Shown here: in pieces, positions 1-9,611 of the stretch
Position numbering within the stretch: position 1 is the stretch's first letter
Layout: each line of letters begins with the position of its first letter
NCBI GenBank assembly: GCA_910586715.1
Contig: CAJUJG010000012.1
Span: 12,612-76,611 of the forward strand
DNA from: an uncultured Lachnospiraceae bacterium
GTDB taxonomy: Bacteria > Bacillota > Clostridia > Lachnospirales > Lachnospiraceae
Reading direction: 5' to 3'
DNA: 64,000 nt
The notes under the pieces: model-generated
Databases searched by the model: none
What the model was told of the DNA's origin: nothing
What the model saw: the letters and a program-made list of their open reading frames with translations, nothing else
Program-made: the position numbers and the translations under genes

Positions 1-1374
1 GTTATCGTCGATTTTGTGGAGGTTTCCGTCGTTTTCTTCGGGAAGCATTCCGGCGTAGAACTGCTGATACCGCTTTTGCACGCTTAAACTGTTTTGTTTC
101 CACTCCTCGATTGTGAAAGTTTCATCAAACAGCACACGCTCAGCGCTTTCCCCATAAGCGCATATCCGCACGCTGTCCTCGCGCACGTTTGCCGCACATT
201 CACGCTTTTTCACCAACGCAGTCCCTTCCCATTTCCAAATATTCTCCGTTTGGTCGAACGCATCCCGAGACGATTTCCCTTCAGCATCCTTTGCATATTC
301 GACATTATAAGTCCATATGCTCTGTGCCTGCGGATAGTATTCTGCATTCCATGAATGCACCGAAAACTCCTCCGGTATCTGCGCTGCCTCATACACTTTT
401 TTGTCTGCATTCCAAAGGTAAATCTTTGTTTCCGATATTGCCATATCAGGACAGCCGTCAAAATTGCAGTCCTCAAATGCAGGAGCGTCGTTCCATTCCC
501 CATATGCAATATTTTGATACAGGGAAGTAAAATACCCGTCCTCAAACAACAGAATTACCCGCATCCTGTCTCTGATTATGTCTTGGCTTACCAAAAAGGA
601 CATATCGTCCTGCACATTGATTTTGCTGTAAAGTTTATCCGCATTGCGATACCTGGCGCCAAAATCGCAGATGCCGTTTCCCCCCCGGACTGCCTTGTCA
701 TCAAGCAGCCCTCCAAAACTATAATCACATTCTTCCGAAAGCTCTTCCACAAGATAGACATCGTTCCCATATATCAGTATGTAACCATTGATATCGGGCT
801 TTTCATAGCTGAGCAGGTAACAGCGTTCCTTTCCCCATGCATATCGCTCGCTAAGAACCGTGCCTGGCAGCAAATCCAGCAATGCACTGAAAAGCTCCAT
901 GATATTGCCGTATTCCGCATGGTAATTTGTAAGCCATATGCGCGGCGGAAACGGTCCACTATTGCCATATCCCTCCCCCTCCCCAATTTTTTCCGCTCCT
1001 ATGAGGTCTATCACGGCTGCGCTGCCAGCCATCTCCTGCTGCTGTGCGGTGACACCGTTGGGTAGCGTAATACGAAGATTGCCGTAACACACTGCATCTG
1101 TCTCTATGACAAGTTTTGTGTCAAGCCGCTCTATCGCCGCAAATGACGCCGACAATTCCGGTCCGGCTTTGTCTTCCGCAGTCTGCGCTTCCTGGCCACT
1201 ATTGGTATGCAGCTCGTCAGCGTTCGAAACAGCCTCGGCTGACGCGACCGTGCTTTGTGCCGTTTCCTGCAATGCGAGCGGCTGTGTGCTGCAGGCGGCA
1301 AGAAGCAGCGCAAGGATTATGATGCCCGTCAGCAGCACGGTCTTTTGGTTCAAATGGAATAATAACGGTTTCAT
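1..1374 (-). CDS. Lipoprotein of a three-paralogue tandem family (3' end beyond window)
   Basis: The frame is open from an ATG at 1374 to the window edge, giving 458 codons of the N-terminal part. It starts with a lipoprotein signal: basic start, hydrophobic stretch, then L-A-A-C with the lipidated Cys at about residue 28. The remainder aligns by eye with the two genes upstream on the same strand. Shared blocks are 'LIGAE', 'PFPPR(I/L)W', 'NGY', 'EDCNFDGCPDM', 'ETLWQWEGT'-like and 'QFYAGMLPE'. The Asp-rich 'DCNFDGCPD' block resembles calcium-binding or FG-GAP-like loops, but no known domain is recognised. It is probably exported and anchored to the outer face of the membrane. Only 36 bases separate it from the next paralogue, so co-transcription is likely. 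Function unknown. Confidence 0.85.
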   Translation of the reverse strand, partial: MKPLLFHLNQKTVLLTGIIILALLLAACSTQPLALQETAQSTVASAEAVSNADELHTNSGQEAQTAEDKAGPELSASFAAIERLDTKLVIETDAVCYGNLRITLPNGVTAQQQEMAGSAAVIDLIGAEKIGEGEGYGNSGPFPPRIWLTNYHAEYGNIMELFSALLDLLPGTVLSERYAWGKERCYLLSYEKPDINGYILIYGNDVYLVEELSEECDYSFGGLLDDKAVRGGNGICDFGARYRNADKLYSKINVQDDMSFLVSQDIIRDRMRVILLFEDGYFTSLYQNIAYGEWNDAPAFEDCNFDGCPDMAISETKIYLWNADKKVYEAAQIPEEFSVHSWNAEYYPQAQSIWTYNVEYAKDAEGKSSRDAFDQTENIWKWEGTALVKKRECAANVREDSVRICAYGESAERVLFDETFTIEEWKQNSLSVQKRYQQFYAGMLPEENDGNLHKIDDN

Positions 1375-1410
1375 CTGTGTTTGTACTCCCTTCTGTTTTT
1401 GCCAGTTTCT

Positions 1411-3861
1411 CTATCGTTGAACAGTGTTGTTATCGTACTCCTCACGTATGGTGTACACTGCGTCCGCAGTTATTTTGTATACGGTCTGTGTGCGTGTTCC
1501 TTCTATTAAGAATGCCGTAATTGCAAAGTCATCAAGCCCTGTCGGTTTTTTTGCGTTGTCATCGTGCTCTAGCCCCGTTCGGGAAATGACGTGAACGATT
1601 GTCTTGTTTTCATACAAATCCGCCCACATCATAATCGGCAATCCCTCTACCGTCTCGATTGCATCTTCAACCGCTTGGATTGCGTCCCTAGAGGCATCTG
1701 TTCCCGTATCCTTTCCGGAAAAGCTGATATATTCCCGCATCGTGAGATTGCCCGGTGTCCAAACGGATTTCTCATACTGCTCCAAGGCGTCATCATTGTT
1801 CAAATCGCACTGGTATTCGTGCTTCTCAAGCGGCAGTTTTTCCTCCGCGCTGCCGATAATGTCGGCGTTTCGGTCCATTTTTTCTTTGTATGCACGGGCA
1901 TTTTCCAGTGTTTCCTCCGCGAGCGTCCTGTACTTTTTTGATGCACATTCGGTAATTTTAAAATCATACGATTTGGGCGTAAGCATCAAATTCCATATTG
2001 CCGCCTGCACACCGTCAATATAGCAGGTCAGGCTGATGCCGCTGTATTCCTTTGTGTCGTAGTCGTAAAGCCTGCGGCATAAATAATTTTTTTCGTCATA
2101 ACGGATAAAGGAAAAGCTTTCCTGTACGGAATAGTAGGTACACGTCTTTTCAAAAGTGCCGTCCTCCTGCCCCTGATAAAAAACGTATTCCGTAAAGCCG
2201 CCGGTTCCGCCATAATAAATCTCCGCCACAATATCCGAAATGCCGTCGTTGTCCCCGTCAACCAAAAGCATTGTGTAATCCCCCTCCGCTTCCGCACATT
2301 CGACATCATAGCGCAGGGAGAGATTATCCTTGGCAATGGCGAGGACTTTTTCCTTTGTTAATTCTTTGCCAATCCCAAGGGTATCCACAAGCACGTTTTC
2401 TTTACTTTCCAGTATGGCTTCTGAAACACTGTCCAAAAGCCCCTGCGGAATGGCTTCCTCCTTGTAGTCTACCTTATGAAGCCTTCCCGCGTTTTTTGTC
2501 GAAAGGGCTCCCTCGTAGAATTTGCGATAGCACACCTGTACCGCATCGCTGTTTTGCTCCCACTCCGCAATGGGGACAATTTCATCGTACAAAACGGTTT
2601 TGTCTTCATTATGATATGCATAGGCGCAAATCCGCACCGCTTCCTCCCGCACTTGCGCGGTACATTCACGCTTTTTTGTCAAGGTCGTCCCTTCCCACTG
2701 CCAAAGCGTTTCCGTATTGTCATATCGGTTCCAGTAAGTCGCACCGTCGGCGTTTACCACATAATCCGTATCGTACGACCAAATGGTTTTTGTTTCGGGA
2801 TAGCACTCGAAGTCCCAAGAAAAGGTTGGAAATTCTTCGGGCATTTGCGCTGCCTCAAATGTTTTTTTGTCTGTGTTCCAAAGCCATATTTCTGTCGGTT
2901 CTCCACTACGGAACAAAATCGCGTCCATGCTCCCGTCAAAATTGTAGTCCTCAAATTGGATTTCCGTGGGATATTTCACAAAAACGTATTCCACAAACGG
3001 AGCCTTAAAGCTGCCGTCCCAATAAAGGGAAAGTCTGTCCGTTTCGCCTTTATAGGTGGTCAGCGCCGCCAACAGGGTACCGTCCTGCTCTGTTTTCCAT
3101 TTTCTGATTTCAATGTAATCCGTATTCCTGTCTCTGGTATCAAGCGTCTGTATGCTGCTATCCCAATGAACCCGACCGTCCCCAAGCAGCGCGTCAAAGC
3201 TGTAATTGTGCTCCGATAAAACCTCCTCGACGATGCAGACATCGCTGCCGCACACCAGTACGTAGCCGTTTTGGTAGGGCTTGCTGTAGGTGAACAGGTA
3301 GTGCAGATTGTCGCCCGTTTTGTCGCAAAGACGCAGGGTAACATCGGGCAGAACGTCAAGCAGTAAGCTTGCAAGCTGCCATTTGTTTTCGTATGACGCA
3401 TTATAATACGAAAGCCAAAGGCGCGGCGGCAACGGTCCTTTTGTGCCGTAGCAGCCGTCCATATCCCTTATTTGCTCCGCGCCGATTAGATCAATGACGC
3501 AGGCGGATTTATCGTCCGTTTTGGGAGTGGGTTGGCGCGCGGCTTTTGCGTCGAGGAGCGTGATGCAAAGGGCGCCGTAGTGCAGGGTGTTGTCGATTTG
3601 TTTGAATTCCGCATCAACGGGCATTATATATGTATCTTTCATTTTGGTAGTCGGCGTGGTTATGTATGGCGCGCTGTCGTTCAGTATTGCCATACGTTCT
3701 CCCGTTTCGTCCAACGCCGTCATAAGGGCTGCGTTTTCTTCTGTTGTAACTGCATTCGGCGCGCTTTCCCGTGACGCCGTCCGCCATACGATACACGCAG
3801 TCAGAATCATCGCGGCGATTATGATAATGGATATTTTGTTTTTGTATTTTCTGTTTTTCAT
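1411..3861 (-). CDS. Lipoprotein paralogue, long form (816 aa)
   Basis: The N-terminus has a hydrophobic stretch ending L-T-A-C, with the lipidated Cys at about residue 23. The first ~640 residues match the flanking paralogues block for block (LIGAE, PLPPRLWLSYY, NGYVLVCGSDV, FEDYNFDGSMD, ETLWQWEGT, KFYEGAL). A 'VDGDNDGISDIV' loop followed by 'FYQGQEDGTFEKT' repeats the Asp-rich theme. Unlike its downstream-strand neighbours it carries ~170 extra C-terminal residues with a further Asp-rich 'DLNNDDALEQYEKS' segment. It sits 36 bases from the partial paralogue and 46 bases from the third copy, so it is the middle gene of a tandem duplication. No enzymatic motif is seen; a surface binding role is only a guess. 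Confidence 0.9.
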   Translation of the reverse strand: MKNRKYKNKISIIIIAAMILTACIVWRTASRESAPNAVTTEENAALMTALDETGERMAILNDSAPYITTPTTKMKDTYIMPVDAEFKQIDNTLHYGALCITLLDAKAARQPTPKTDDKSACVIDLIGAEQIRDMDGCYGTKGPLPPRLWLSYYNASYENKWQLASLLLDVLPDVTLRLCDKTGDNLHYLFTYSKPYQNGYVLVCGSDVCIVEEVLSEHNYSFDALLGDGRVHWDSSIQTLDTRDRNTDYIEIRKWKTEQDGTLLAALTTYKGETDRLSLYWDGSFKAPFVEYVFVKYPTEIQFEDYNFDGSMDAILFRSGEPTEIWLWNTDKKTFEAAQMPEEFPTFSWDFECYPETKTIWSYDTDYVVNADGATYWNRYDNTETLWQWEGTTLTKKRECTAQVREEAVRICAYAYHNEDKTVLYDEIVPIAEWEQNSDAVQVCYRKFYEGALSTKNAGRLHKVDYKEEAIPQGLLDSVSEAILESKENVLVDTLGIGKELTKEKVLAIAKDNLSLRYDVECAEAEGDYTMLLVDGDNDGISDIVAEIYYGGTGGFTEYVFYQGQEDGTFEKTCTYYSVQESFSFIRYDEKNYLCRRLYDYDTKEYSGISLTCYIDGVQAAIWNLMLTPKSYDFKITECASKKYRTLAEETLENARAYKEKMDRNADIIGSAEEKLPLEKHEYQCDLNNDDALEQYEKSVWTPGNLTMREYISFSGKDTGTDASRDAIQAVEDAIETVEGLPIMMWADLYENKTIVHVISRTGLEHDDNAKKPTGLDDFAITAFLIEGTRTQTVYKITADAVYTIREEYDNNTVQR

Positions 3862-3907
3862 GATAAGGTAATCTCCCCGTTTCTTTCTTGCAGACTTTTT
3901 TGACGGC

Positions 3908-5851
3908 TTAATCTGCGCACTCCTGCCGCACCGCGTATGTCATGTAATCGTACTGAACGTCACCCTGCGCGGAAAAGAACAGCCTCACCGTTTCCACCGC
4001 AATTCCCTCCACATAGCACGCAAGGCTCATGCCATCCTTACTCCGGTACCCATAGGGCACGCGGCACACATAATTGTTCCCATCATAAGAAAGCACATAA
4101 AATTCCTCTCCCGCAAAAGAATATTCGTCTGTCTTTTTGTATGTCCCGTCCTTCTGACCTTGATAAATCCCATAGTCCGTAAATTGGTCCGCGTTGTGGT
4201 AATATTCCTTGGTAAGAATGTCTGCAATTCCGTCATTGTCCACATCTGCCCACACCATATAATATTCAATCTGTTCTTCTCCAAGCAAACAGCCGCGCAG
4301 TTCCAAACAGTCCTTCGATACGTCAATCGCCTCCTGCCTTGTTAAAACTTTGTCAACCATATTCTTTTGAAGAAATTCCGGCACCGTATGACTGCGCATG
4401 GCATCTGCAATTTTGTCCAAAAATGCCTGCGGAATATATTCCCTGCGGTTCTGACTGTATGTAACAGGATGCAGCCAGTCGTCGTTAATTTCGGGCAGCA
4501 GCCCTGCATAAAAAGTCTGATAGCACGCCTGTACGCTGTCATTGTTCTGTTCCCATTCTGATCTGAAAACGGTCTTGTCAAACAAAAGCGTTTCCGCGTT
4601 ATCCGTATAATCATATGCCCAAATCCCAATCTCCTCATCGCGCGGCACAGCCGAACATTTGCGTTTTAGAACCAGCGAGGTTCCTTCCCACTGCCAAAGC
4701 GTTTCCGTGCGCATATATGGGTCCCATGAATCCGCGGGCTTTTGTTCCTCATTGTATTGATATCCATAAATGGTCTTTGTTTCTGCGTAACATCTTGTCT
4801 GATAAAAAAACTGTGGAAATTCTTCGGGAATCCCTGTCGCCTCGTATGTCATTTTCTCAGCGTTCCAAAGATAAATGCCAATCGGTGCGGGCATAATCAT
4901 GTCGGGACAACCGTCAAAATTGCAGTCTTTAAATTCAACCTGAATCGCCGATTCAGGAAACGAAAATATGCTTTCGGGCGAATTGAACTGTCCGTCACGA
5001 TACAAAAATACCGTTCGGACACTGTCATTCTCTACAAACTGCACAGCCAGGAAGGTAACGGTTTCATCAGCTTTGACTTTCTCGTAAACGGTATTATTTT
5101 TCTGAAGGTATGTGCCTCCAATCTCAATTGTACCGTCTTCCCATCTGACCGCATCCTCGTCGAGCAGACCATAAAAATATCGCTCTGCGGAATGCTCTTT
5201 TATGAGGTAAATGTCGTTTTTGTATACTACAGCATACCCGTTTTGATAGGGGAAATCATCGTATGTAAACAGGTAACGGCGGGCGGCGGCGTCTTTGTGG
5301 CGGAGCATCAAAACAGTGTCGGGCAGAATGTCGAGCAATGCGCTTGTCAAATCGAGGTCATTCTCATAATCGCCACGGTAGTGCGCAATCCAAAGACGCG
5401 GAGGAAAAGGGGCAGGAATGTCTTGCGGATCCTTTGGGTTTTCCGCGCCAACGAGGTCGAGGACGTACATATTTTGTTCGGGTGTCTGCTCTTCAATAAA
5501 TACACCGTCGGGGAGCGTGATGTGGAGAGAACCGTAGTACAAGATATTACCGTCCTGTTTAGGAGAAGTGGTGTCCCGTATCAGCGTGGTTCGTGTTTTT
5601 ATTTCCTGCCGCGTTTTTGAGGATTGTACTTCTTTTGGTGTTTCTTTTTGGGTTATTTCTTTCTTTGGTGTTTCTTCACTAATGCTTTCTTCAAATGTAT
5701 TTGCATTTTCTGTAATTGAGGTATCTTCCTGCGGCGTCGGCGCTTGAAGCGCGCAGCCTGCAAGCAGCATTGTGAAAATTATCACAATTGCAACTCCTTT
5801 TTTTGCACGATTTCTTTTTACAGGGGGGGCTTTTATCAATATGTTTTTCAT
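3908..5851 (-). CDS. Lipoprotein paralogue, short form (647 aa)
   Basis: A basic N-terminus and hydrophobic segment end in L-L-A-G-C, with the lipidated Cys at about residue 33. A Thr/Glu/Lys-rich low-complexity linker (about residues 35-95) spaces the folded part from the membrane. The body repeats the family blocks: LVGAE, PFPPRLWIAHY, FPYQNGYAVVY, FKDCNFDGCPDM, TETLWQWEGT and CYQTFYAGLLPE. Near the C-terminus come 'VWADVDNDGIADIL' and 'YQGQKDGTYKKT'. It is the first gene of the three-paralogue run and lies 122 bases downstream of the ABC exporter pair on the same strand, so the lipoproteins might belong to that transcription unit. Function unknown. Confidence 0.9.
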   Translation of the reverse strand: MKNILIKAPPVKRNRAKKGVAIVIIFTMLLAGCALQAPTPQEDTSITENANTFEESISEETPKKEITQKETPKEVQSSKTRQEIKTRTTLIRDTTSPKQDGNILYYGSLHITLPDGVFIEEQTPEQNMYVLDLVGAENPKDPQDIPAPFPPRLWIAHYRGDYENDLDLTSALLDILPDTVLMLRHKDAAARRYLFTYDDFPYQNGYAVVYKNDIYLIKEHSAERYFYGLLDEDAVRWEDGTIEIGGTYLQKNNTVYEKVKADETVTFLAVQFVENDSVRTVFLYRDGQFNSPESIFSFPESAIQVEFKDCNFDGCPDMIMPAPIGIYLWNAEKMTYEATGIPEEFPQFFYQTRCYAETKTIYGYQYNEEQKPADSWDPYMRTETLWQWEGTSLVLKRKCSAVPRDEEIGIWAYDYTDNAETLLFDKTVFRSEWEQNNDSVQACYQTFYAGLLPEINDDWLHPVTYSQNRREYIPQAFLDKIADAMRSHTVPEFLQKNMVDKVLTRQEAIDVSKDCLELRGCLLGEEQIEYYMVWADVDNDGIADILTKEYYHNADQFTDYGIYQGQKDGTYKKTDEYSFAGEEFYVLSYDGNNYVCRVPYGYRSKDGMSLACYVEGIAVETVRLFFSAQGDVQYDYMTYAVRQECAD

Positions 5852-5973
5852 AATCGTTATCCCGTTCCTCCTGTTTACATTTTTCTATATTTTATCGAAA
5901 ACATGCATCAAAGCTGCATCAAGGATCAAAACAAAATGCATCTTATATGCGGCGCTTTCCTGTTGGAGGTGCC

Positions 5974-7644
5974 CTATCCCATTTCCACCACCCTGTCCGC
6001 AAGCGCAATCGTGGAAGGTCTGTGTGCAATCATAATAATCGTCATCTGCCGCTGCAGCTTTTTCATCGCATCGTTCACAAGCTGTTCCGACTCGTTATCC
6101 AGTGCGGAGGTTGCCTCGTCGAGCAGCATAACCGGCGCGCGTTTTAAAATTGCCCGCGCAATCGCAATGCGCTGCCGCTGTCCGCCCGAAAGACGGCTGC
6201 CCCGCTCCCCTACCTCCGTATCGTATCCGTTCTCCAAATTTACAATAAAACCGTGCGCGTTTGCAAGCCTTGCAGCCTCCATAACCTCCTCGTCCGTTGC
6301 GTCCAGCCTGCCCATACGGATATTTTCCATGACACTTCCGTAAAATAAATACGGCTCCTGCGGCACATAGGCAATGTTCTGCCGCCACTCTCTTTTCGTC
6401 ATGCTCAACACGTTCTTCCCTTCAATACAAATACTGCCGCTTTTTATGGGATATAACCCCAAAAGCAGCTTGGAAACGGTCGTCTTTCCGCAGCCTGACG
6501 CTCCCGTAATTGCCACGCATTCGCCCTGCCGGATGTTCATACAGAACTGATTTAACAGCAATCCGTCCTGCTGTGCTGCCGTTTCGTATGAAAAATCAAT
6601 GTCCTGCATACTCACTGCCATATCTGAATTGCCGTTATCCGCCGCCTTTAATCCGCCCATGTGCTCCGGCTCGCGTTCCTCCTCCAAAAAATCAAAAATG
6701 TTCTGCGCATATGCAAGATAGGCAATCAACTCGGGAAAATATTTTCCAAGCTCCAAAAACTGATCCGAAAATCTGCCATATAAAGTATAAATCGCCGCAA
6801 GCGCGCCAAGTGTTGTAAATCCCTTCTGTACAAAAAACACACCAAGGAGCAGAAAAACTAACATGCACAGCAAATCAAACCCGTTGCTGCTGCTCGACAA
6901 TATTGCATTGAAAAAGATACCGCGTCTTGATTTTCTGACATATTTGTCATTTTCCTTGATATACGACTGCACGGTCTGCTCTCCCGTCCGATACATACGC
7001 GCCTGCTCCATACCCTGCAATAAGTCGGACAGCCGCTGCGTCATTTGACTGTTAATGCCCGAAAGGCTGCGGCTTACACGGCGCATCGGCTCCGCCATCA
7101 GCATGTCAATCGCAAGCATGATGCCGTTTACCGCCACAAGACAAAGCGTAAGCTGCCAGCTTAACAGGAGCATGGGCACAAGAAATACAATGACCTGCAA
7201 AAACGGCGTCATCGTGCGGCGCAGGCGTGAGCCGTAAATATCTCCCATGCGTCCCAAATCAAAAGAAACCTTTGACATAATTTCCCCGCTGTGATGTTTT
7301 TCATAATACGCATAAGGAAGTTTCATTTCCAAATCCAGCACCTTTTCATAAATCACGCCGTACACACGCTTCGCCTCGACGTTATAGCGGACACAAAAAA
7401 ACCGATATATCAGAAGTGAAATCCCGCCGCCTGCCACGATTGCAAGAATTGTTCCAATCAGACGGCGCATATCCCCTGTCGGCGCAATGTCAACGACACA
7501 TTTCATCAACAATGCCGAAAACACGCCGAACATTGCAAGGGATGCACTCAACATCACAATCGAAACCAAATATAAAACACTTCTCTTTCCCATAACCCGG
7601 ATTGTTCTCACAAGCAGGTTCCATGTACTGATTTTCTTTTTCAT
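5974..7644 (-). CDS. ABC exporter half-transporter, permease-ATPase fusion
   Basis: An N-terminal type-1 ABC transmembrane domain (about six helices, residues ~15-310) is fused to a nucleotide-binding domain. Visible motifs are Walker A 'TGASGCGKTT', signature 'LSGGQRQR', Walker B 'VMLLDEAT' and the H-loop 'IAHRPS'. The ATG at 7644 is chosen because GGAGG lies six bases upstream; the frame stays open to an ATG at 7719 with a poor ribosome site. The gene follows the second half-transporter by 78 bases, so the two probably form a heterodimeric exporter. The C-terminus ends abruptly after 'ADRVVEMG', slightly shorter than usual. The substrate cannot be told from sequence; drug, peptide or lipid export are all possible. 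Confidence 0.9.
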   Translation of the reverse strand: MKKKISTWNLLVRTIRVMGKRSVLYLVSIVMLSASLAMFGVFSALLMKCVVDIAPTGDMRRLIGTILAIVAGGGISLLIYRFFCVRYNVEAKRVYGVIYEKVLDLEMKLPYAYYEKHHSGEIMSKVSFDLGRMGDIYGSRLRRTMTPFLQVIVFLVPMLLLSWQLTLCLVAVNGIMLAIDMLMAEPMRRVSRSLSGINSQMTQRLSDLLQGMEQARMYRTGEQTVQSYIKENDKYVRKSRRGIFFNAILSSSSNGFDLLCMLVFLLLGVFFVQKGFTTLGALAAIYTLYGRFSDQFLELGKYFPELIAYLAYAQNIFDFLEEEREPEHMGGLKAADNGNSDMAVSMQDIDFSYETAAQQDGLLLNQFCMNIRQGECVAITGASGCGKTTVSKLLLGLYPIKSGSICIEGKNVLSMTKREWRQNIAYVPQEPYLFYGSVMENIRMGRLDATDEEVMEAARLANAHGFIVNLENGYDTEVGERGSRLSGGQRQRIAIARAILKRAPVMLLDEATSALDNESEQLVNDAMKKLQRQMTIIMIAHRPSTIALADRVVEMG

Positions 7645-7722
7645 TTTTGCCTCCATGCTCCCTTCGTTTTCCCACAAGTGAAAAATGCCTTTTATGACAT
7701 TTTCGGGCATAAAGAGCATTTC

Positions 7723-9462
7723 TTAGCCTGCGTCTTTTACAGATTCAGAAATATTCTTCATGCTGTACATCTTCGCATAAACGCCGCCCGCATCGAGCAG
7801 TTCTGTGTGCGTTCCGTTTTCCACAATTTTCCCGCCGCTTAAAACATAAATGCAGTCTGCATTCTGTATCGTTGAAAGCCTGTGCGCTATGGTGATACAG
7901 GTGCGCCCCTCCATCACGTTTTCAAGCGCCTTTTGTATCAGATCCTCCGTTTCCACGTCAACCGCCGAGGTCGGCTCGTCCAGCAATAACACCGGAGCAT
8001 TTTTTAAGATTGCCCGCGCAATCGAAATCCGCTGTTTCTGACCGCCCGAGAGCAGCGCGCCGCGTTCTCCTGTAATCGTCTGATAACCCTGCGGAAGCGT
8101 CATGATAAAATCATGAATCTGTGCCTTTTTACACGCTTCGACAATTTCCTCCTGCGTCGCGTCAGGATTGCCGTAACCGACATTTTCGGCAACCGTCGCC
8201 GGAAAGAGAAAGACATTTTGTGACACCAATGCCAAACGCTCCCTTGCCGCCTGCGCGTTCCACTCGGAAATCTCCCTTCCGTAAAGCTTGTAACTGCCGC
8301 TCTTTGGCGCATAAAACCCACATAAAAGATTAAATATTGTACTCTTTCCGCCGCCCGACTCCCCGACAAACGCTATGTTTTCCCCTGCTCTGACCGTAAG
8401 GTTCACACCGTCTAATACCGTACTGTCCTGCATATATGCAAAACAAAGGTCTTTCAATGAAATTATGACATCTGTGTCAGTTTTTCCCTCCGTTTCATCT
8501 CCGCTGATTTCATCAGGCGTATTTAAGATTTCCTCAATCCGCTTAATACACACGATATTTCCGGCAGCGTCCACAAAGCACCATGGAATGCCGATAAACG
8601 ACTGCACCATCTTCCCAAGCACAACGATAAACGCGAGCAGGCTTCCAAGACTGAACACGCCCCGCCCCACAAGCACGACGCAGTACACCGCACAGATAAT
8701 ATTCGGCAGCCATTGTATCATGTTTCTCACAACGATTGCCGTATTGGAAAGACGTGTCCGCTTTTCCTCATTGTCCACCAACGCCTTTGTCGCTTTTTGC
8801 ATCTGCCCCTGAAAATAATCCTCAAGCCCAAAACTGCGCAGCACCAAAATGCCGCTAAGCGCGTCCTGTGCGATGCCTGTAATCGCGTCGGACTTTGCAC
8901 GGTATGTACCGCTTAAAACGCTAATCTTTTTTACCAGCGTACCCGCAATCCAAAAGACCGCAGGATAACTGACCAGCATGACAATCAGCAGACTTAGGTT
9001 CATACTTCCGATGTACACGGCGTAGATGATAACTGCCGTAATGTCACTAATCAGCATCGGCAGGGGATATTGCAGAAAGCTCTCCGCCTCTGCCATATCC
9101 GAATTGATTTTATTGATAATCGTTGCCGTATTTTCATTTTTAAGATATGCATATTCAATATGATAAAGCTTCTGCACGACACGCTTTCTGTACGTGCCCG
9201 ACACCTTCACACTGTATAACCCTGCAAGCTGCTGCCCTAAAAACGCAAGCGCAAAGCCCGCAGCCGTAATCGCAATAAACTCCGGCAAAAACACATCAAG
9301 CCGAACCTCATTTCCGCTGAGCATTTCATCAATGACGCTGCCAATCACGCTGTTTCCCCGCACAATGGCGAGATTGAGCATGCAAACGCAGACCACTGCG
9401 CCAAGCAGAAGGTAACTGTATTGCATCATGTAACTTAAAAAATACCGTTTTCGTTTTTTCAT
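7723..9462 (-). CDS. ABC exporter half-transporter, permease-ATPase fusion
   Basis: Six-helix exporter domain followed by a nucleotide-binding domain with Walker A 'VGESGGGKST', Q-loop 'LVSQNVFLFPATVAENVGYG', signature 'LSGGQKQR', Walker B 'VLLLDEPTSAVD' and H-loop 'IAHRLST'. The ATG at 9462 (MKKRKRYF) is preferred over the longer frame from 9501 because AGAGAGG lies just upstream. It is first in the operon and pairs with the half-transporter at 5974-7644. Both halves keep the catalytic Glu after Walker B, so both ATP sites may be active. It is transcribed divergently from the AraC regulator at 9612, the obvious candidate regulator. Substrate unknown. Confidence 0.9.
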   Translation of the reverse strand: MKKRKRYFLSYMMQYSYLLLGAVVCVCMLNLAIVRGNSVIGSVIDEMLSGNEVRLDVFLPEFIAITAAGFALAFLGQQLAGLYSVKVSGTYRKRVVQKLYHIEYAYLKNENTATIINKINSDMAEAESFLQYPLPMLISDITAVIIYAVYIGSMNLSLLIVMLVSYPAVFWIAGTLVKKISVLSGTYRAKSDAITGIAQDALSGILVLRSFGLEDYFQGQMQKATKALVDNEEKRTRLSNTAIVVRNMIQWLPNIICAVYCVVLVGRGVFSLGSLLAFIVVLGKMVQSFIGIPWCFVDAAGNIVCIKRIEEILNTPDEISGDETEGKTDTDVIISLKDLCFAYMQDSTVLDGVNLTVRAGENIAFVGESGGGKSTIFNLLCGFYAPKSGSYKLYGREISEWNAQAARERLALVSQNVFLFPATVAENVGYGNPDATQEEIVEACKKAQIHDFIMTLPQGYQTITGERGALLSGGQKQRISIARAILKNAPVLLLDEPTSAVDVETEDLIQKALENVMEGRTCITIAHRLSTIQNADCIYVLSGGKIVENGTHTELLDAGGVYAKMYSMKNISESVKDAG

Positions 9463-9611
9463 CTCCGTTTTTCCTCTCTTATCCTGTATAAATATAAACA
9501 TATCACATTATAGTATAAATTTCTTTCGATTTATTGCATACTGCATTGACTTTTTTACAATTATATGTCATTTTAATCAATATAGCAATCTTTAAAAAGG
9601 AGACATACACA
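9463..9611. promoter_or_regulatory. Divergent promoter region between the ABC exporter operon and araC-family gene
   Basis: This 149-bp gap must hold both divergent promoters. On the minus strand a TATAAT lies just upstream of the exporter start (RC of 9507-9515 area). A direct repeat TGCATAC/TGCATTG at 9535-9541 and 9542-9548 is the best visible candidate for an AraC-type operator. A TTGACT at 9547-9552 faces the regulator. Boundaries are estimates by eye. Confidence 0.4.

Noticed and set aside
355..1065. 236-codon plus-strand frame near the window start
   Set aside because: It is the antisense shadow of the partial lipoprotein on the minus strand, which has a lipobox and paralogues.
2271..3219. 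Two ~245-codon plus-strand frames opposite the long lipoprotein
   Set aside because: They have odd composition (many Arg, Pro, Cys, His), no ribosome site, and mirror a clear gene on the other strand.
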